In this document: positions 18,576 to 25,794 of the stretch, piece after piece
Layout: each line of letters begins with the position of its first letter
Position numbering within the stretch: position 1 is the stretch's first letter
DNA from: Epilithonimonas bovis DSM 19482
Lineage (GTDB): Bacteria; Bacteroidota; Bacteroidia; Flavobacteriales; Weeksellaceae
NCBI RefSeq assembly: GCF_900108115.1
Contig: NZ_FTPU01000020.1
Location: 1-59,659, forward strand
Reading direction: 5' to 3'
Length of the DNA stretch: 59,659 bases
Notes under the pieces: generated by a model
Database searches by the model: none
The model's input: the letters and a program-made list of their open reading frames with translations, nothing else
Told to the model about the DNA's origin: nothing
Translations under genes and position numbers: made by a program

Positions 18576-19334
18576 CTAAAGATGAAAGTACCGCGGATCC
18601 GGATATTGGTATTCATAGCCTAATTCTGAAATCAGTTTTTCAGTAGAGATGGTTCTGCCTTTGGGAAATGCTTCGCCGCTGTACGGAAGGCCTTTTTGAG
18701 TATTAATGACCGCTTCTTTGCTGGGGTGCAGCGGGGCAGTTAGATTATACACCTGGGACTGCGAATGGTTGTGGAGCATTTTCTCAACCACCTTACATAT
18801 ATCAGCATAATGGATGTGGTTCACGGGCTGGTTGAGATTAGAAATATTATAATTTTTGAGCAGGCGCTGGTCGCCCATGAGCCCGGCCAATCTTAGGATA
18901 TTGGTTTGAGGGAATTGCTCTAAAATAAATTGCTCACTCTCCACTTCGTCTGCCGGTTTATCGTCTTCGGAAAAATCTTGATCTGTTTGCGGATATACAC
19001 CTGTTGAGCTGAGAAGGAAGAGCTGACCTTTGTAATCGCCAAGGAAATTGAGGAGGTTCTGGCGTTTGACATTCATCGGAATCTGTGCGCCCCGGATTCC
19101 GGAAAACGGAACGCTGATGATGATGGCATCCAGATCTTTGGCGGCTTCCCAAGTTGGCGTCTCAGCATCCAACTCGTTGGGGAAACTGACGAGAGTGGCG
19201 TGGTAGCCTTTGGTGTTGAGGTCTTGTGCTTTGGCAGGATTGGTAGTGGTGGCGAAGATGTGGTATCGGTCAGACAGTCTTTCCGCGATGTGATTTCCGA
19301 GCCAGCCGAAACCGATGATTCCTAGGTTTTTCAT
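18576..19334 (-). CDS. NAD(P)-binding epimerase/reductase-like protein
   Basis: A 252-residue Rossmann-fold protein. The dinucleotide-binding motif GIIGFGWLG (residues 4-12) opens the protein, and later segments (LLSSTGVYPQTD, NILRLAGLMGDQR, NHIHYADICKVVEKML) match the extended SDR/epimerase family, as in YeeZ-like proteins. The start is ATG 19334. A longer frame to 19499 would run into an interspersed repeat and is not used. It is probably a cytoplasmic oxidoreductase or epimerase with unknown substrate. Confidence 0.78.
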   Translation of the reverse strand: MKNLGIIGFGWLGNHIAERLSDRYHIFATTTNPAKAQDLNTKGYHATLVSFPNELDAETPTWEAAKDLDAIIISVPFSGIRGAQIPMNVKRQNLLNFLGDYKGQLFLLSSTGVYPQTDQDFSEDDKPADEVESEQFILEQFPQTNILRLAGLMGDQRLLKNYNISNLNQPVNHIHYADICKVVEKMLHNHSQSQVYNLTAPLHPSKEAVINTQKGLPYSGEAFPKGRTISTEKLISELGYEYQYPDPRYFHL

Positions 19335-19410
19335 TGATTTATTTCGAGGCTTCAAAAATATCGATTTAATGTGTATTACAATGAATAAAAATTGTTTTTG
19401 TATCGTCGTT

Positions 19411-19496
19411 ATTGAGAGAAGTGAGGCAACAAGGACGAAGCAATCTGTTCGGGATGACGTAATAAATTCAACAGATTGCTTCGTCTTGTCTCCACG
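19411..19496. repeat. interspersed inverted repeat, family 2 (copy 1)
   Basis: Arms GACGAAGCAATCTGTT (19434-19449) and AACAGATTGCTTCGTC (19470-19485) are perfect complements around a 20-nt centre. The AACAGATTGCTTCGTC arm recurs in a second element at 21942-22025. It is an intergenic repeat of the kind I recall as common in flavobacterial genomes. Confidence 0.75.
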
Positions 19497-19521
19497 CAAA
19501 GGCGCGCCATTATTTCGCCTC

Positions 19522-19585
19522 GTCAGTTCGAGTGTTTTTTCGAAACGAAGTGTAGAAAAAATGTATCTAGAACCCTTGAACTGAC
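19522..19585. repeat. inverted repeat with GTCAGTTCGAG/TTGAACTGAC ends
   Basis: GTCAGTTCGAG (19522-19532) and TTGAACTGAC (19576-19585) are complementary ends of a 64-bp element. It sits between the family-2 repeat and a further GC-rich palindrome-like block at about 19612-19655. Together they fill the gap between two minus-strand genes. Confidence 0.6.
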
Positions 19586-19670
19586 AACAAAACTATTTTT
19601 CAAAACCCAAACTTCTCGATACGTTCCGCTTCGCTGCGCTACTCGAGGTGACGGTGCATGCAAAGCAACA

Positions 19671-19694
19671 AAAAACTCAGCATTCCGCTGAGTT
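19671..19694 (-). terminator. terminator of the 232-aa gene
   Basis: AACTCAGC (19674-19681) and GCTGAGTT (19687-19694) form the stem. On the minus strand a run of Ts follows. Confidence 0.8.
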
Positions 19695-19702
19695 CTCATA
19701 AT

Positions 19703-20401
19703 TTACACTGGTTTTTCTTCCTTCCTTTTGACATCAGAATTCTTCGCTGCCTTTACCAGCTCATTCGTATCGGTGTAGAGCAGTTCCCAACCCGGAACTT
19801 CTTTCATGACTGTCAACAGATTGAGATACGCTTTCAGGTTTTTCTCCAAATCTTTACGGATGGCAGAAGCACTCGACTGATTTCGGAGGTCTGCATTGGC
19901 GTCCGCCTGATCAGCAAAAATTGCTTCAAAATCTTCATGCTTTGTTTTCATTTCCGTGAAAGCAGGATTCAGGGAAAGAAGCGATATGCTCTGTTGTTTT
20001 TTCGGCGTTTCCAGTTCTTCAATCAGCTTTTTCATCTGAGCGGTTTGAGAGGAATAACTTAAACGGTCAAGATTCAGTCCGTACGTTTTGAAAACGTTGT
20101 ACAAATCTTCCGCCGCCTGATAATTGGGTGCTGTCTGAAGTTTTCGGTAACCGTTAAGAAAAGCTTTTAGATTGGTGTAAGCGACATCTCTTTCGTGGTC
20201 TGCATGGGCAACATCTTGTCCTTTTCCGCTGTAGATTTGTTTGGTATAAACCAAATCGTATTCGTTGTAGGAAGTCTGCAAAGTTTCGGTAAGCGGATGG
20301 TTGGAAATCACAGGATATTTTCCTGACTGAATGTTGCTGATAATTCTCTGAGCTACAGTCGCAAGATTTTTGGTGCTCAATCTTACTAATGAAATTTTCA
20401 T
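19703..20401 (-). CDS. uncharacterised protein, possibly DUF6261 family
   Basis: A 232-residue, mostly helical and apparently soluble protein with no signal peptide or transmembrane segment. It begins MKISLVRLSTKNLATVAQRI and ends in a charged tail (KRKEEKPV). The overall look resembles the Bacteroidota-specific DUF6261 family, but I am recalling this rather than having searched it. The gene has its own well-formed promoter (TTTG-N20-TATATTTG) and terminator, so it is a single transcription unit. No function is proposed. Confidence 0.6.
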   Translation of the reverse strand: MKISLVRLSTKNLATVAQRIISNIQSGKYPVISNHPLTETLQTSYNEYDLVYTKQIYSGKGQDVAHADHERDVAYTNLKAFLNGYRKLQTAPNYQAAEDLYNVFKTYGLNLDRLSYSSQTAQMKKLIEELETPKKQQSISLLSLNPAFTEMKTKHEDFEAIFADQADANADLRNQSSASAIRKDLEKNLKAYLNLLTVMKEVPGWELLYTDTNELVKAAKNSDVKRKEEKPV

Positions 20402-20445
20402 CGTTTAATGTGTATATTTGTTAAAAATGTATTAATTGATCAAAA

Positions 20446-20477
20446 CAAATATAAATAATTATGCATTTAGCTTCAAA
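20446..20477 (-). promoter_or_regulatory. promoter of the 232-aa gene
   Basis: On the minus strand TTTG (20474-20477), a 20-bp spacer and TATATTTG (20446-20453) form a textbook Bacteroidota promoter about 45 bp before the start codon. Confidence 0.7.
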
Positions 20478-20497
20478 CATTTTGTGGGAAATAAAAT

Positions 20498-20744
20498 GCA
20501 GTCGCATGAAGTTCCCCGCAACCTGCTGGAGACTTCATGCAATTGCAGGAGGTTACAAACAAGGTGTTTTAAAGAAAATGCGGTTGCGGGAGATTTGTTT
20601 TAATATTGTTTATGAGTTCCCGCAAATGCGGGAGATCTAAACTAAGATTGTTTTGAATAGGAATATTTTGATACTTTAAGTCGCTGGCGCGAGCTTCAAG
20701 CTCTTGTCTTAAACTGTACGAACAAGATGCTCGCACCAGCGTGG
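20498..20744. repeat. cluster of three inverted repeats
   Basis: Three hairpin-forming units lie in a row: arms GCATGAAGT/ACTTCATGC (about 20504-20540), TTGCGGGA/TCCCGCAA (about 20584-20625) and CGCTGGCGCGAGC/GCTCGCACCAGCG (20682-20694 and 20729-20741). They fill the gap between the 232-aa gene and the TIR gene. They look like REP-type intergenic repeats; no coding capacity is supported. Confidence 0.65.
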
Positions 20745-20779
20745 CTAATTTATTGTTTCTTCTTATAGGATTGTTAATG

Positions 20780-20816
20780 TTTGTGAGAAAATAAGTCTGA
20801 TTATAACTTATATTTG
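20780..20816 (+). promoter_or_regulatory. possible promoter of the TIR-domain gene
   Basis: TATATTTG (20809-20816) is a good -7 box 17 bp before the ATG. The nearest TTTG (20780-20783) is 25 bp upstream, longer than usual. Confidence 0.5.
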
Positions 20817-20832
20817 TGTACTTAAATATTTT

Positions 20833-21879
20833 ATGATGAAAATATTCATATCTCACTCTTCTAAAAATTCGAAATTTGGACAAGCAATTGTTGATTTACT
20901 TTTATCTGTTGGTGTGAGTAGTAACCAAATAATTTTTACAAGTAATGATGCTTTTGGTATTCCAAATGGTAAAAATATATTCAATTGGCTTAAAGAAAGG
21001 ATAACTGAAAAACCTCACGTTATTTATTTACTATCACCCGAGTATTATTCTAGTATTGCTTGTTTAAATGAAATGGGTGCAGCTTGGATAATTGAAAATC
21101 AGCACACGATTATTTTTACACCCCAATTCAATTCATCAAGCCCAGAATTTCAAAATGGAGCTCTCGACCCTAGAGAAATGGGTTTTAAAATTAATAATGT
21201 TGATAGAATAACAGAGTTTGTTGAGTCCTTAAAACAATATTATAGTATTTCTACTAATCCTGTTTTAATAAATCAAAAAATACGAAAATTTATTGAAGAT
21301 GTAAATAATATTGAAAGTCAGAACATAATTAAGCCTATCACAAATAGATTTCGAGATGTCAATATTTCTGATAAAGAAAAATTAGAAAGCAAATTGATAA
21401 AAGAGCCATTAAAAAAAAGTGTTGAGCTTAAAACCGAATCTAATCAAGTAAATAAATTTTTCAAAGATCTTCAAGAAGATAAATTAAAAGATGAAGAAAT
21501 TCTTCTTTTACATTATGTTAACGATACTGCACGATATAAGCTAGGTGTTGGATGGAAAAGCACAGGGGAAATTGAAAATATTAAAGTGTGGGAAGATGTT
21601 AATTCTTTAAATTCAAAATTATCAACAAGCTATGATGATATTATGCGTAGGTATGATTTTAAAAAATTAACTGAAGTTTCAGAATTTACAAGTAGTGGTA
21701 ACCCGAGAGAGGTTATTCTCATTCCTGACTTAAGAGAATTGCTATTAGACCTACCTACGGATATTTTATCGCAAATCAAAAAAGTAGCTGATAGAAATCC
21801 AAAAATAATATCAAGTCCATCTCGAAATTTTGGATGGGTAGAGGAGGAGGAAGAAGAAGAGGAAGATTTACCTTTTTAA
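20833..21879 (+). CDS. TIR-domain protein, candidate NADase/defence effector
   Basis: A 348-residue protein. Residues 1 to about 150 form a TIR domain: KIFISHSSKNSKFG at the start, IYLLSPEYYSS in the middle, and CLNEMGAAW, where Glu80 is at the position of the catalytic glutamate of NAD-cleaving TIR domains. The C-terminal part (about 190-348) is not recognised and ends in a run of eight Glu (about 336-343). Bacterial TIR proteins often act as NAD-degrading effectors in anti-phage systems, but no Thoeris, CBASS or Pycsar partner is next to it. The gene is notably AT-rich and lies among repeats, which suggests acquisition by transfer. Signalling or scaffold roles remain possible. Confidence 0.8.
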   Translation: MMKIFISHSSKNSKFGQAIVDLLLSVGVSSNQIIFTSNDAFGIPNGKNIFNWLKERITEKPHVIYLLSPEYYSSIACLNEMGAAWIIENQHTIIFTPQFNSSSPEFQNGALDPREMGFKINNVDRITEFVESLKQYYSISTNPVLINQKIRKFIEDVNNIESQNIIKPITNRFRDVNISDKEKLESKLIKEPLKKSVELKTESNQVNKFFKDLQEDKLKDEEILLLHYVNDTARYKLGVGWKSTGEIENIKVWEDVNSLNSKLSTSYDDIMRRYDFKKLTEVSEFTSSGNPREVILIPDLRELLLDLPTDILSQIKKVADRNPKIISSPSRNFGWVEEEEEEEEDLPF

Positions 21880-21941
21880 TTATAGGTTTTGTTAAGTTAA
21901 AATAATAAAAACCCGCCTCACAGCAGGTTCTTCTATGTTAT

Positions 21942-22025
21942 GTCATTACTAGCAAAGCGAAGTAATCTATTGGAGTTATCATGATCAATTCAACAGATTG
22001 CTTCGTCGTTCCTCCTCGCAATGAC
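21942..22025. repeat. interspersed inverted repeat, family 2 (copy 2)
   Basis: GTCATT... at 21942 is complementary to ...AATGAC at 22020-22025, with GAAGTAATCT and AGATTGCTTC as inner arms. The inner arm AACAGATTGCTTCGTC is identical to that of the element at 19411-19496. Confidence 0.7.
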
Positions 22026-22027
22026 TT

Positions 22028-22145
22028 TTAAAACAAACTCTCGTCCACGAAATTCGGCAACGTTACTTTCAGATTCGGTTCAGCTTCCATTGCTCTTTTG
22101 ATGGCGAAAACGGCACCTTCATTTCTTGCTCAGCTTCGTCGGGAA
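22028..22145 (-). pseudogene. decayed duplicate of the hutU 3' end
   Basis: Read on the minus strand, the segment encodes a close copy of the last 37 residues of the intact urocanate hydratase at 22557: RNEGAVFAIKRAM..., AEPNLKVTLPNFVDE, then SLF and a TAA stop, against RNEGAIFAIKRAM and NLL in the intact gene. A Trp codon is replaced by TGA in the copy. The intact end and this copy are direct repeats flanking a small membrane-protein gene. It therefore marks a past insertion or partial duplication at the 3' end of hutU. Confidence 0.85.
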
Positions 22146-22170
22146 AAGCCTGCCTCACAGCAGGTTTTTA
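22146..22170 (-). terminator. terminator of the 126-aa membrane-protein gene
   Basis: CCTGC/GCAGG stem around CTCACA. A very similar hairpin (CGCCTCACAGCAGG) lies at 21912-21927 after the TIR gene. Confidence 0.5.
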
Positions 22171-22535
22171 TTATTTGTGAAAATATTTTTGATGATGTTC
22201 AGAAACAGAAAAATAAGTAAAAAATTCTGCAAGAAATAATCCCAGTGCATTTTAGAAATAACGCGAACATCTACCTGATCTTTGCCGATGTAATGAGCCA
22301 TATCAAAAATCTGTCGCGGAAATCCATAACGCGTTCCACAATACATTCCGCTGCAGAATTTTTCTTGATAAAATGCGGTAAGTATTGTAATGAGAAAAGC
22401 AGGAATGATCATCCACAAATTGAAAATCTCCTTAAATTTTCTTCTTTTAAATTTCTGGAAAACCACATTCGCAATCAGCAAAATAATACCAAACAGTAAA
22501 AAATGCAGAAATGTAAATTGTGAATGAATATTCAT
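22155..22535 (-). CDS. small integral membrane protein, unknown function
   Basis: A 126-residue protein if it starts at ATG 22535 (MNIHSQF); a TTG at 22556, directly against the hutU stop, would add seven residues. Three hydrophobic segments (about 6-23, 37-55 and the C-terminal 100-118) suggest an inner-membrane protein. Between them a loop carries three Cys (FCSGMYCGTRYG contains two). I do not recognise it. It lies between the intact hutU end and a decayed copy of that end, so it probably arrived as a passenger of that rearrangement. Confidence 0.6.
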   Translation of the reverse strand: MNIHSQFTFLHFLLFGIILLIANVVFQKFKRRKFKEIFNLWMIIPAFLITILTAFYQEKFCSGMYCGTRYGFPRQIFDMAHYIGKDQVDVRVISKMHWDYFLQNFLLIFLFLNIIKNIFTNNKNLL

Positions 22536-22556
22536 AAAATAAGTTTCAATTTTCAA

Positions 22557-24542
22557 TTATAGCAGATTCTCATCTACAAAATTCGGCAAGGTCACTTTCA
22601 GGTTCGGTTCTGCCTCCATTGCTCTTTTGATGGCGAAAATGGCGCCTTCGTTTCTTGCCCAGCTTCTTCGGGAGATTCCGTTGTTCACGTCCCAGAACAG
22701 CATAGATTTCAGCCTTCTTTCCGCATCATCACTACCATCCAGCAACATTCCGAAACCGCCGTTAATAACTTCTCCCCAGCCAACGCCGCCGCCGTTATGA
22801 ATACTCACCCAGGTCGCGCCACGGAAACTGTCGCCAATCACGTTTTGGATTGCCATATCTGCCGTAAATCTCGAACCGTCATAGATATTGGAAGTCTCTC
22901 TGTACGGCGAATCCGTCCCTGACACATCGTGATGGTCCCTGCCTAAAACAACAGGCCCTATTTCTCCGTTTTTAATGGCTTTGTTGAAGGCTTCCGCAAT
23001 CTTCATTCTTCCTTCGGCATCAGCATAAAGGATTCTCGCCTGCGAACCAACCACCAAATTATTTTCCTGCGCCCCTTTGATCCATTGGATATTATCTGCC
23101 ATTTGCTGCTGAATTTCCTTTGGCGAATTTTCCATGATTTTTTCTAAAACGGTACAGGCAAGTTCATCGGTTTTCTGTAAATCTTCAGGTTTTCCGCTGG
23201 TGCAAACCCATCTGAAAGGCCCGAAACCGTAATCAAAACACATCGGCCCCATAATATCCTGAACGTATGAAGGAAATTTGAATTCTCTTCCTAAACCCGG
23301 ATTTTCTGCCATCACATCAGCCCCTGCTCTCGAAGCTTCCAGGAGGAACGCGTTTCCGTAATCGAAAAAATAAGTCCCTTTTTCTGTATGTTTATTGATA
23401 GCAGCAACCTGTCTTCGCAGGCTTTCCTGGACTTTTTCTTTAAATAGTCCAGGGTTTTCCGCCATCATTTTATTGGATTCCTCAAAGCTTTGCCCGGCAG
23501 GGTAATAACCGCCGGCCCAGGGATTATGAAGCGAAGTCTGGTCGCTGCCGATATCAATTCTTAAATTTTCTTCATCAAATTTTTCCCAGACATCCACCAC
23601 ATTGCCGAGATAAGCCAGAGAAACGGCTTCCTGATTTTCCTGTGCTTTTCTGACTCTTTCAACCAATTCGCCCAGGTTTTCATGGATTTCATCCACCCAC
23701 TTCTGGTCGTGACGGATTTTGGTGATTTTCGGATTGACTTCTGCAATTACCGTAATGCAACCGGCAATATTACCTGCTTTTGGCTGTGCTCCGGACATTC
23801 CTCCCAAACCAGAAGTTACAAATAATCCGCCTTTTGGCTCTTTTCTAATTTTTCTGAAGGCGTTCAGAACCGTGATTGTCGTTCCGTGAACAATTCCCTG
23901 AGGTCCGATGTACATATAACTTCCTGCCGTCATTTGTCCGTACTGCGAAACGCCCAACGCATTGAATTTTTCCCAATCGTCCGGTTTGGAATAGTTGGGG
24001 ATTACCATTCCGTTTGTCACGACCACTCTCGGCGCGTCTTTGTGCGAGGGAAACAAGCCAAGAGGATGTCCGGAATACATTACCAAAGTCTGCTCATCTG
24101 TCATCTCCGACAGGTATTTCATCGTCAGAAGATATTGCGCCCAGTTCTGGAACACTGCGCCGTTTCCGCCGTAAGTAATCAGTTCGTGAGGATGTTGTGC
24201 TACCGCATAATCCAGATTATTCTGAATCATCAACTGAATAGCTTTTGCTTGCTGAGATTTCCCTGGATATTCTTCAATATTTCTCGCTTTCATCTCATAA
24301 TCCGGACGAAAACGGTACATATAGATCCGACCGTATTTTTGCAGTTCTTCTTTGAATTCCGGCAATAATTCTGCGTGGAATTTGGGTTCAAAATAACGCA
24401 AGGCGTTTCTGAGCGCAAGTTTTTGCTCTTCTTCAGAGAGAATTTGTTTACGTTTCGGAGCGTGATTGATGTTGGGATCGTAAGGTTTTGGTTGTGGCAA
24501 TTCGTTGGGAATTCCCTGCTGTATCTGCTGCTGAAATGTCAT
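22557..24542 (-). CDS. hutU: urocanate hydratase
   Basis: A 661-residue urocanate hydratase (urocanase). It converts urocanate to imidazolonepropionate, the second step of histidine breakdown, with tightly bound NAD+. Recognisable family segments are LITYGGNGAVFQNW, MYSGHPLGLFPSH, TSGLGGMSGAQPKAG and HNGGGVGWGEVINGGFGMLLDG. The length matches the long form common in Bacteroidota rather than the roughly 555-residue proteobacterial form. No hutH, hutI or hutG is adjacent, so the pathway would be split across the genome. Its last 37 codons exist again as a decayed copy at 22028-22145. Confidence 0.95.
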   Translation of the reverse strand: MTFQQQIQQGIPNELPQPKPYDPNINHAPKRKQILSEEEQKLALRNALRYFEPKFHAELLPEFKEELQKYGRIYMYRFRPDYEMKARNIEEYPGKSQQAKAIQLMIQNNLDYAVAQHPHELITYGGNGAVFQNWAQYLLTMKYLSEMTDEQTLVMYSGHPLGLFPSHKDAPRVVVTNGMVIPNYSKPDDWEKFNALGVSQYGQMTAGSYMYIGPQGIVHGTTITVLNAFRKIRKEPKGGLFVTSGLGGMSGAQPKAGNIAGCITVIAEVNPKITKIRHDQKWVDEIHENLGELVERVRKAQENQEAVSLAYLGNVVDVWEKFDEENLRIDIGSDQTSLHNPWAGGYYPAGQSFEESNKMMAENPGLFKEKVQESLRRQVAAINKHTEKGTYFFDYGNAFLLEASRAGADVMAENPGLGREFKFPSYVQDIMGPMCFDYGFGPFRWVCTSGKPEDLQKTDELACTVLEKIMENSPKEIQQQMADNIQWIKGAQENNLVVGSQARILYADAEGRMKIAEAFNKAIKNGEIGPVVLGRDHHDVSGTDSPYRETSNIYDGSRFTADMAIQNVIGDSFRGATWVSIHNGGGVGWGEVINGGFGMLLDGSDDAERRLKSMLFWDVNNGISRRSWARNEGAIFAIKRAMEAEPNLKVTLPNFVDENLL

Positions 24543-24673
24543 GAGACTGGTGTGTTGTTGTTATTTTTTTGGTGTTTAAAGATATTCAAAATAAAAAAAG
24601 TAAAAATAAAAAATGTCTCTCATTTTCTGTTGATCTTTTGGTGAGGGACTGTTCGTTTTTTGATTATTAATTG

Positions 24674-24681
24674 TAAGTTTG
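24674..24681 (+). promoter_or_regulatory. -7 box (TAAGTTTG) before the rhodanese gene
   Basis: TAAGTTTG fits TAnnTTTG and lies 29 bp before the ATG at 24711. No good -33 element is seen. Confidence 0.45.
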
Positions 24682-24710
24682 TTATGTAAAATCAATTTAA
24701 AATTTAGATT

Positions 24711-24998
24711 ATGTCATTAGAAGATGTATTAAAAGCAGGCAATTATCATTTGATTGATGTTCGTGAGCCTCTGGAACTTGAGATGGACGGCAACATAGAG
24801 GAAGCCCAAAATATACCGTTGGGTGAGCTGGAAGACCGCAAGCAGGAAGTCTTTAACCTTGCGGGACCTATTGTTTTCTTTTGCAGGTCTGGAAACCGGT
24901 CTGGCAAGGCTGTAGATTATTTCAAGTCCGAAGGGTTGACTGAAGTGTACAATGGCGGTGGTTACAAAGATATTAAGGAGACTCTGGATAACTTATAA
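24711..24998 (+). CDS. rhodanese-like sulfurtransferase
   Basis: A 95-residue single-domain rhodanese. LIDVREPLELEMDG and the active-site loop FFCRSGNRSGKA place the catalytic Cys at residue 58. Such proteins carry sulfur as a Cys persulfide in sulfur transfer or cyanide detoxification. It is the smallest functional form, cytoplasmic, with no signal peptide. It appears monocistronic, with a hairpin following at 25051-25102. Confidence 0.9.
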   Translation: MSLEDVLKAGNYHLIDVREPLELEMDGNIEEAQNIPLGELEDRKQEVFNLAGPIVFFCRSGNRSGKAVDYFKSEGLTEVYNGGGYKDIKETLDNL

Positions 24999-25050
24999 AG
25001 GCTGTCTTATTGCATGGCCAAGTCTTTTGCCTGCACTGGTGTATAATTGT

Positions 25051-25102
25051 TTTTCTGAGGATATTCTTTTGAAATATTTTCAGAAAAACTTTTTTTTGTT
25101 TT
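25051..25102 (+). terminator. terminator of the rhodanese gene
   Basis: TTTTTCTGA and TCAGAAAAA form the outer stem and a run of eight Ts follows. It ends about 30 bp before the mtgA start. Confidence 0.65.
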
Positions 25103-25129
25103 ATTTTCGCTACTTATTTACGAGCCGGT

Positions 25130-25777
25130 ATGTGGAGATTTATCAAAAGACTTTTCCTGATTCTTATTTTAGCCAATATCCTCTTTGTGGTGTTGGGTAT
25201 ATTTTTTAATCCACCAATTACATTGACACAGTTGGGCGGCCTAATCAAGTATGGCAAGCTGCAAAGGGATTATATCTCCTACGATGATATGGGCAGCAAT
25301 ATCAAAAAAGCAGTAATTGCCTCAGAAGATCAGACATTTTTTAATCATAACGGTTTTGATTACAAAGCCATAGAAAAAGCGATTAAAAAAAATGATAAAA
25401 AGGGAAAAGTTGTAAGGGGCGGAAGCACCATTTCTCAACAGACTGCAAAAAATATTTTTCTCTGGCAGGGCAGAAGCTGGTTTAGGAAAGGGCTGGAGGT
25501 TGTCTACACTTTTATCATAGAGAAAGTCTGGGGTAAGGATATTATACTGGAAAGGTACCTCAACTCTATAGAAATGGGGCAGGGTGTTTTCGGTATAGAG
25601 GCGGCTTCGCAGTATTATTTTGGGAAATCGGCTAAAGACCTTACCAAGAGCCAGGCCGCTTGGATTGCCGCAGTGTTGCCAAATCCCAAGAAGTATGATC
25701 CCAAAAAACCTTCCGCATATCTTAATAAAAAACACAACTGGATTATGCGCCAGATGAACAATATTGTTTTGAAATAA
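25130..25777 (+). CDS. mtgA: monofunctional peptidoglycan glycosyltransferase
   Basis: A 215-residue family GT51 transglycosylase that polymerises lipid II into glycan strands at the outer face of the inner membrane. One N-terminal transmembrane segment (about 8-26) anchors it. Motif 1, ASEDQTFFNHNGFD, contains the catalytic Glu66. GGSTISQQTAKN and RYLNSIEMGQGVFGIEAASQYYFGKSA are also typical. No transpeptidase domain is present, so it is the monofunctional form. The next gene starts 18 bp after its stop and is probably in the same operon. Confidence 0.93.
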   Translation: MWRFIKRLFLILILANILFVVLGIFFNPPITLTQLGGLIKYGKLQRDYISYDDMGSNIKKAVIASEDQTFFNHNGFDYKAIEKAIKKNDKKGKVVRGGSTISQQTAKNIFLWQGRSWFRKGLEVVYTFIIEKVWGKDIILERYLNSIEMGQGVFGIEAASQYYFGKSAKDLTKSQAAWIAAVLPNPKKYDPKKPSAYLNKKHNWIMRQMNNIVLK

Positions 25778-25794
25778 CTACTTTTGTATCTGTT

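Noticed and set aside
19335-19499. 55-residue N-terminal extension of the NAD(P)-binding protein
   Set aside because: The extension is encoded by an interspersed repeat; the Rossmann motif starts right after ATG 19334.
20498-20744. Possible CRISPR array or attC cluster
   Set aside because: The three hairpins differ in sequence and length, and no cas genes or integrase are present.
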